DNA of 36,013 nucleotides from Thermoplasmata archaeon. Its GTDB lineage: Archaea; Thermoplasmatota; Thermoplasmata; Halarchaeoplasmatales; Halarchaeoplasmataceae. Of this stretch, positions 31,794-36,013 are shown one piece after another. The DNA lies in NCBI GenBank assembly GCA_003555395.1, contig PWHU01000142.1, positions 1-36,013 on the forward strand, given 5' to 3'. Each line of letters starts with the position of its first letter. The stretch's first letter is position 1. The translations under genes and the position numbers were made by a program. The notes below the pieces were generated by a model. It was not told the origin of the DNA. It ran no database searches and saw only the letters and a list, made by a program, of their open reading frames with translations.

Positions 31794-32201
31794 TCATTTG
31801 AGTGGTATATACTTCGAAGAACGAGTCGCTCCTATACCTGGCCCTGAGTGTTCCACCTGTTTTCTCGTCAGTGCGAATTCCCCAAGATAATGTCCGATCA
31901 TCTCTGGTTCTATCTTGACGGTCTTGAAATTTTCCCCGTCATGTATAGCGAGTTTCTTCCCAACAAATTCTGGGAGAATAACCATCTCTCTCCTGTGTGT
32001 TCTGTAAACGTCTTTATCCTTATTTTCGATCTTTTCCAGCAATCTTTTCTCACCCTTATTCAGACCTCTATCTAATGATCTTCTTGCTCTTGCTGGAAGT
32101 ACTTCTTTTAGCTCAGACAAAGACATATCCTTTAGCTCTTCAAGAGTATGACCTCGGTAAGTGAACTTCCGTTTATCTCTTGATCCTTCATTAGCAACCA
32201 T
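31794..32201 (-). CDS. rps19: Ribosomal protein uS19
   Basis: The 135-residue protein has [20 protein letters not shown], the small-subunit-head motif [20 protein letters not shown] and [14 protein letters not shown]. It is an archaeal-type S19 with an N-terminal extension. GAGGTGAT precedes the ATG by 5 nt. Confidence 0.96.
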   Translation of the reverse strand: MVANEGSRDKRKFTYRGHTLEELKDMSLSELKEVLPARARRSLDRGLNKGEKRLLEKIENKDKDVYRTHRREMVILPEFVGKKLAIHDGENFKTVKIEPEMIGHYLGEFALTRKQVEHSGPGIGATRSSKYIPLK

Positions 32202-32207
32202 AATACA

Positions 32208-32939
32208 TCACCTCTGTTCTTTCTTCTTTTTCTTCTTATCCTTCTTCTTTTTTTTCGAGGAAAGATTACCTACTTTCCTACCGGGCGGTGCGTTAGCCGA
32301 AACAGTCGAAGGCACACCTACGTGCTGATGATCTCCTCCACCGTGTGGATGATCAACCGCATCCATAGCAACTCCTCTAACCTTTCTAGACCTCTTTGCC
32401 TTGCTTCTTAAACTCTTGGCTTTCTTACCGGCTTTCACGAAGGGCTGATCGGTTTGACCGCCACCGGCTACGATACCAACAGTTGCTCTACATCTGTTAT
32501 CTATTCTTTTGATCTTATCGGAAGGAAGTTCTAAAACTGTCTTCTTCCTCTCTTGAGCTATGATCGTAGCGTAACTGCCTGCAGTCTTCACCAGTTTTCC
32601 CCCATCGAGTGGTTCCATCTCAATATTGTAAACGAACATACCGACAGGGATCCGATGGAGTGGTAAAACGTTACCTTTTTCGACCTTAGCATCTGGTCCG
32701 ACCTGGATATCTTCTCCAACCCAAAGGCCGTGATTAGCTATCATGAAAGACTTTTCTCCGTTCTCAAATTTTATTTCTGCTAGCGGAGCCGACCGACCAG
32801 GAGCGTGATGAAGATCTACAACTTCTCCTTCTGTTTCCTGAGTTTTTGGATAACCGGGTTTAGCTAAATGCCTGTGACTCGGCGACCTGTAAGTAGAAGA
32901 TCCTTTTCCTCTTCTTTGAGGTATTATTCGCTTACCCAT
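32208..32939 (-). CDS. rpl2: Ribosomal protein uL2
   Basis: The 243-residue protein has GRSAPLAEIKFENGEKSFMI and the peptidyl-transferase-proximal motif AMDAVDHPHGGGDHQHVG, including the conserved His of HPHGGG. A Lys-rich C-terminal tail (SSKKKKKDKKKKKKEQR) is present. It is essential for subunit joining and peptidyl transfer. The ATG directly abuts the L23 stop. Confidence 0.97.
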   Translation of the reverse strand: MGKRIIPQRRGKGSSTYRSPSHRHLAKPGYPKTQETEGEVVDLHHAPGRSAPLAEIKFENGEKSFMIANHGLWVGEDIQVGPDAKVEKGNVLPLHRIPVGMFVYNIEMEPLDGGKLVKTAGSYATIIAQERKKTVLELPSDKIKRIDNRCRATVGIVAGGGQTDQPFVKAGKKAKSLRSKAKRSRKVRGVAMDAVDHPHGGGDHQHVGVPSTVSANAPPGRKVGNLSSKKKKKDKKKKKKEQR

Positions 32940-33209
32940 CTAGAACACCCCTATTCTCATACCTATCTCTTCAGCAGAATATTCATCCGTAAATTTAACC
33001 ACTGCTCTCTTACCGTTTCCATCTATCCTCGTGTTAATTTTTTCTACTTTCACGTCGAACAGTTCTTCAACGGCATCGGCTATCTGATGCTTATTAGCTT
33101 TAAGGTCGCATATGAATTCAAGCTTGTTCTCCTCTTCCATCTCCATCATAGTTTTCTCTGTAACATAAGGATGAAGCACGACTTTGTGAGCTGATTCATA
33201 TTCTGCCAT
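32940..33209 (-). CDS. rpl23: Ribosomal protein uL23
   Basis: The 89-residue protein has VVLHPYVTEKTMMEMEEENK, LKANKHQIADAVEELFDVKV and the AVVKFTDEYSAEEIGMRIGV ending. It sits at the tunnel exit and docks SRP and the translocon. It lies 3 nt after L4. Confidence 0.96.
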   Translation of the reverse strand: MAEYESAHKVVLHPYVTEKTMMEMEEENKLEFICDLKANKHQIADAVEELFDVKVEKINTRIDGNGKRAVVKFTDEYSAEEIGMRIGVF

Positions 33210-33212
33210 GAT

Positions 33213-33980
33213 CTACCAATCCTCCATTTGATTTACAGACTTAACACTGAATATGGACAATCTACCCATGTCGCCACCAGGTGAAAGATCTTCTATGGTG
33301 AGGGTCTCAGGCGTCTTAACGGTAACTCCAGGTAAGTTACTGAAAGCTCTCAATCCTTCAGTACCTTCGGGAAGGACGACCAAAATACTTTTTGGCCTCC
33401 TGTACTTTCGGTTTCTTCTTTTACCTTTACCCGCACGTATCGTTTTTCCTTTTTTAGCCCTATTTACATCGGAATAGACTCCCAGATTTTTGAGAAGGTC
33501 GATGGCATCTTTCGTCTTATCTATATCTTCGATACCCTTCTCCACCACTAACGGAAATTCAAGAGATCCATCGTCTATCTCGTGTCCCCTCTTTTCGACG
33601 AGTTCTTTTTTCGTAGTAGCCGCAAGAGCGGACCTCCTTGCTTTAGCCCTTTCTTTCTTGTTTATCTTTTTCTTTGGTCGATGTTCGGGTTTAGGTGGGT
33701 GTGCTCTTCTACCGCCTCGGGTCTGAGGGGTTTTAGCGGCTCTGCTTCCCCCGTACTGTGTCAGCCTCTGCACTCTAGCCATACCCTGACCTATGCCCTG
33801 CATCTCGGTGGCGTGTCTCATACCCGCTTCTTCCGAAGGCCCATGGGGTTGTTTCTTATTGGTTTCCGATGCTTCGACAGCTCTTTTCACTATGTCGGGC
33901 CGTATCTCTTCTGAAAAAGCCGCTGGAAGATCCATCTCGCCTTTGGCATCTCCATCGATCTTGTATATCTTTGTTTTCAT
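33213..33980 (-). CDS. rpl4: Ribosomal protein uL4
   Basis: The 255-residue protein has the MARVQRLTQYGGSRAAKTPQ and GGRRAHPPKPEHRPKKKINK loop that reaches the exit tunnel, and the C-terminal GVTVKTPETLTIEDLSPGGD signature of archaeal L4. GGTGTGATCC, inside the end of L3, is the likely ribosome binding site. In bacteria L4 represses its own operon. Whether it does so here is unknown, though the leader upstream of L3 has stem structures. Confidence 0.96.
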   Translation of the reverse strand: MKTKIYKIDGDAKGEMDLPAAFSEEIRPDIVKRAVEASETNKKQPHGPSEEAGMRHATEMQGIGQGMARVQRLTQYGGSRAAKTPQTRGGRRAHPPKPEHRPKKKINKKERAKARRSALAATTKKELVEKRGHEIDDGSLEFPLVVEKGIEDIDKTKDAIDLLKNLGVYSDVNRAKKGKTIRAGKGKRRNRKYRRPKSILVVLPEGTEGLRAFSNLPGVTVKTPETLTIEDLSPGGDMGRLSIFSVKSVNQMEDW

Positions 33981-33983
33981 GGA

Positions 33984-34982
33984 TCACACCCCCTGGTTAG
34001 ACTCTGTTGATATGTAAGTCAAGTTCGGTTCGTGAACATCATATCTATCATCTCTAACTGGATCCCTCATGATCGTCAATCTTTTCGTCGGACCGGGTAT
34101 CGAGCCATGAAGTATAACATATCCGTTTTTCACCACGCCGTAGTTCAAGAAGCCGCCGTCCGGTGTTACTTCTTCGCCTTCTTCCCCCACTTTAAGAACA
34201 CGTTTGTTCAATTCCGTCCTCTGGTGATAACCGGTCTGACCAGCTTGAGGTACCGTAGGTCTTGTATAGCCTGGTCTGAAGACACCTGTGGTACCGACGT
34301 TTCTTATCGATTTACTGTTCTTATGACGAAGTAGTTTTACGCCCCATCTCTTTACATGGCCTTGAAAACCTTTTCCCTTCGTTATGGCTAGAACGTCAAC
34401 CATCCTTCCGGGTTCACAGAAGTCTTCATATTCCACCTCTTCACCCAATATCTGTTCTCCGATATCTATCCTTTCTTGGATCGTACCCCCTCCTATCCTT
34501 ACTTCCATTATCTCAGGGGTCTTTTTCGGTATACCAGAAACGAGCTTGGGTTGAGTATGGATTATCGCTCTTACTTCATCAACAATATCTCTATCTATAT
34601 CCTGCCACATCTCATCTGTATCATATTGGTTTGGTATGGGTAATCTCTTTTTAAGGGAATCGTCGACCTTGCTCGCCCACACTTCCCCCATAGTCTTTAA
34701 ACCTTCGTGGGTCTCCTCATAAAACCGTAGTCCGCACACCTTTGCAGGAGGAACTTCCACTATGGTTATCGGTACTCTAACTTCCTGTCCTGATGTCGTG
34801 CTCGAAGATCTATAGTCCACAACAAAGGCGTGGCTCATCCCGGCCTTATATCCCGGAAAACCCTGTAGCTTCGGCTCTCCATCCCACTCTGGCCAAGAAC
34901 GTATCTTAGGCACGATGCTCTTCGCGCGTTTTCGTGGGGAATATCCCATTGAACCTCTTCTCGGATGATGTGTATCTACCAT
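33984..34982 (-). CDS. rpl3: Ribosomal protein uL3
   Basis: The 332-residue protein opens HHPRRGSMGYSPRKRAKSIV and contains TKGKGFQGHVKRWGVKLLRH and the RPGYTRPTVPQAGQTGYHQR loop that reaches the peptidyl transferase centre. It is of archaeal/eukaryotic type and length. It is the first gene of the r-protein operon. GAGGTG (34988-34993) lies 5 nt before ATG 34982. Confidence 0.97.
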   Translation of the reverse strand: MVDTHHPRRGSMGYSPRKRAKSIVPKIRSWPEWDGEPKLQGFPGYKAGMSHAFVVDYRSSSTTSGQEVRVPITIVEVPPAKVCGLRFYEETHEGLKTMGEVWASKVDDSLKKRLPIPNQYDTDEMWQDIDRDIVDEVRAIIHTQPKLVSGIPKKTPEIMEVRIGGGTIQERIDIGEQILGEEVEYEDFCEPGRMVDVLAITKGKGFQGHVKRWGVKLLRHKNSKSIRNVGTTGVFRPGYTRPTVPQAGQTGYHQRTELNKRVLKVGEEGEEVTPDGGFLNYGVVKNGYVILHGSIPGPTKRLTIMRDPVRDDRYDVHEPNLTYISTESNQGV

Positions 34983-35038
34983 GTGTACACCTCGATATTA
35001 TCAACTCTGCGTAAAGCCATGGAGATAGAATCCCATGC

Positions 35039-35046
35039 TTTATACG
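35039..35046 (-). promoter_or_regulatory. TATA box of the ribosomal protein operon
   Basis: CGTATAAAG on the minus strand lies about 57-64 bp before the L3 ATG and would start transcription near 35013, giving a roughly 30-nt leader with the GAGGTG site. A second AT-rich TTTAAAT at about 35147-35154 could start a longer transcript that includes the stem structures at 35056-35136. Confidence 0.55.
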
Positions 35047-35055
35047 ACGCCCGCA

Positions 35056-35136
35056 GACCGTGACGTGTCAAGATAGGGATCCTAACTGGATTGCCCCATC
35101 ACGTCTGGTCAACAGACGATGTAATGGCCTATTACA
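35056..35136. promoter_or_regulatory. Cluster of inverted repeats upstream of the r-protein promoter
   Basis: GACC (35056-35059) plus GACGTG (35062-35067) can pair with CACGTC (35100-35105) plus GGTC (35107-35110), enclosing hairpin GGGATCC-TAACT-GGAT-TG-CCC (35076-35096). CGTCTG/CAGACG (35102-35107/35113-35118) is a competing hairpin. TGTAAT-GGCCT-ATTACA (35120-35136) is a further palindrome. It could be a regulatory leader or a DNA-binding site; the region encodes no recognisable gene. Confidence 0.45.
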
Positions 35137-35175
35137 GAGGTTTGTTATTTAAATCTAACGGTCCAAGAGTTCTTT

Positions 35176-35207
35176 GAAAAGAAAACAGAAGAGAAAAAAA
35201 GGGTTTT
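35176..35207 (-). terminator. T-rich transcription terminator of the surface-protein gene
   Basis: On the minus strand, about 25 nt after the stop codon, the sequence reads CTTAAAACCCTTTTTTTCTC followed by more T runs. T-rich stretches of this kind end archaeal transcripts without a hairpin. Confidence 0.6.
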
Positions 35208-35231
35208 AAGGATCTCAGTATGAGTTTGTAT

Positions 35232-36013
35232 TCAATCGTACTCTCCTTCGTATCCGTTGTTCGGTTCAGGGACTTCCTCCTGTGGGGGCGGCGATATTTC
35301 CTCAGGGGATCCCTCTTGCCCAGTGTTGGTTTCTGGCGGAGGCGTCGGTTCTGGGGGCCCTTCAACATATCGGTCGTCCATCATCTCGTCTTCTTCATCT
35401 CCCTTTCCACGTGATGCCAAAACAACAACTAGTATCACTGCGACGATTACGATAACTATCAGTATCAACCACAAGAAGGGCCATCCTTCATCTTCAGGCT
35501 CTTCTTCTATGACCTCTTCTACTACGGAGACGTCCACTCGTTCAGTACTCACCAGGTCTTGATCATCGTAACTGCTGATCTCTATCTCGAACTCGCCGTG
35601 CTCTTCTGACTGCCAAGAGAACAGTCCTTCGTGTTCCTCATCCGGCTCAAGAGTGACTTCCTCGCTATCTTCCAACACGTCGTCAACGGTGAACTCTATT
35701 ATCTGTGTACCTTCAAAATCTCCTATGTTCGTAACGGTATATTCGACCTCTACAACTTCACCTTCAGTCACTTCTTCATCGTATCTGACTATCCCCACTT
35801 CAAAGAACGGCTCACGTAAAAAGTGCGCGGTTATCTCTTTATCCTCGTCCATAGTTATGGTTATCTCTTCGTTGTCTTCTTCTCCTTCCGGAACGTCTCC
35901 GCTCCACTCATTGAAGACCCAGCCACTCTGTGGATTCGCAGTTAACTCTACCTCTGTTCCCTCTTCATAATAATCTTCACCAGGATTTGTTGATACATAT
36001 CCAAATCCATCGA
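35232..36013 (-). CDS. Membrane-anchored surface protein, partial (N-terminus beyond right edge)
   Basis: The frame is open from the right edge; about 260 C-terminal residues are present. The order is: an InlB/Flg_new-type beta repeat (EEGTEVELTANPQSGWVFNE, then WSGDVPEGE and ITITMDEDKEITAHF), and a CARDB-like beta-sandwich (VEVEYTVTNIGDFEGTQIIE to about VDVSVVEE). An acidic linker leads to one transmembrane helix, FLWLILIVIVIVAVILVVVL, and a Pro/Glu-rich cytoplasmic tail (PPPETNTGQEGSPEEISPPP). The layout is that of an archaeal cell-surface protein with the large part outside. The first visible ATG, at 35852, is inside the beta repeat, so it is not the start. The ligand or role is unknown. 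Confidence 0.85.
   Translation of the reverse strand, partial: DGFGYVSTNPGEDYYEEGTEVELTANPQSGWVFNEWSGDVPEGEEDNEEITITMDEDKEITAHFLREPFFEVGIVRYDEEVTEGEVVEVEYTVTNIGDFEGTQIIEFTVDDVLEDSEEVTLEPDEEHEGLFSWQSEEHGEFEIEISSYDDQDLVSTERVDVSVVEEVIEEEPEDEGWPFLWLILIVIVIVAVILVVVLASRGKGDEEDEMMDDRYVEGPPEPTPPPETNTGQEGSPEEISPPPQEEVPEPNNGYEGEYD

Noticed and set aside
35852-36013. ATG at 35852 as the start of the surface protein
   Set aside because: The frame stays open to the right edge and the upstream residues complete an InlB-type beta repeat, so the ATG is internal.

Overview
This window is from an archaeal chromosome. The evidence is a euryarchaeal-order ribosomal protein operon with archaea-only members (S4e, L32e, L19e, an eIF1/SUI1 homologue and RNase P protein 1 between L29 and S17), Cbf5, HerA-NurA, TATA boxes about 25-30 bp upstream of starts, GGAGGTGAT-type ribosome binding sites, and a tRNA-Ser whose intron sits in a bulge-helix-bulge. 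The mix of features (PHA synthesis, InlB-type repeat surface protein, very long charged coiled coils, highly acidic S3 tail) would suit an uncultured, perhaps salt-adapted euryarchaeon of the wider Thermoplasmatota neighbourhood. That placement is a weak inference.

Layout. (1) 1-2389, minus: the 5' part of a giant coiled-coil gene that runs off the left edge and contains exact 105-residue (315-bp) repeats. (2) 2390-2807: a divergent intergenic region holding an unexplained 198-nt block of nested inverted repeats, which folds on paper as two consecutive three-way junctions. (3) 2808-10078, plus: a family III CoA-transferase-like gene lacking the expected catalytic Asp. After a regulatory region with two 16-bp palindromes next to a TATA box comes a polyhydroxyalkanoate (PHA) operon: two phasin-like proteins, PhaE, PhaC with a C-terminal helix-hairpin-helix domain, and two PhaB/FabG reductases. 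(4) 10101-16240: a nucleic-acid enzyme neighbourhood with a methylthiotransferase, an RNase H-like exonuclease, an MBL-fold hydrolase, NurA and HerA. (5) 16253-19079, minus: a small two-helix membrane protein and a zinc-ribbon/HhH/coiled-coil protein. (6) 19164-34982, minus: tRNA-Ser(GGA) with intron, then (reading upstream) cbf5, cmk, a DUF106/EMC3-like membrane protein, secY and 24 genes from L15 up to L3, which include 22 ribosomal proteins. uS14 is a 54-residue gene that is easily missed. (7) 34983-35231: the promoter and structured leader region of the r-protein operon. (8) 35232-36013, minus: the C-terminal part of a membrane-anchored surface protein that runs off the right edge.

How the parts work together. 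PhaB would make (R)-3-hydroxyacyl-CoA, PhaE-PhaC would polymerise it, and the phasin-like proteins would coat the granule. No PhaA thiolase is present, so acetoacetyl-CoA must come from elsewhere. One phasin carries a SAP/HeH-like N-terminus and PhaC carries an HhH domain, so granule attachment to DNA is a testable idea. The r-protein block couples ribosome assembly, protein export (SecY, Oxa1-superfamily protein) and rRNA/tRNA modification (Cbf5). The most novel-looking signals are the tandem three-way-junction element, the paired PHA operators, and the HhH-bearing PhaC.
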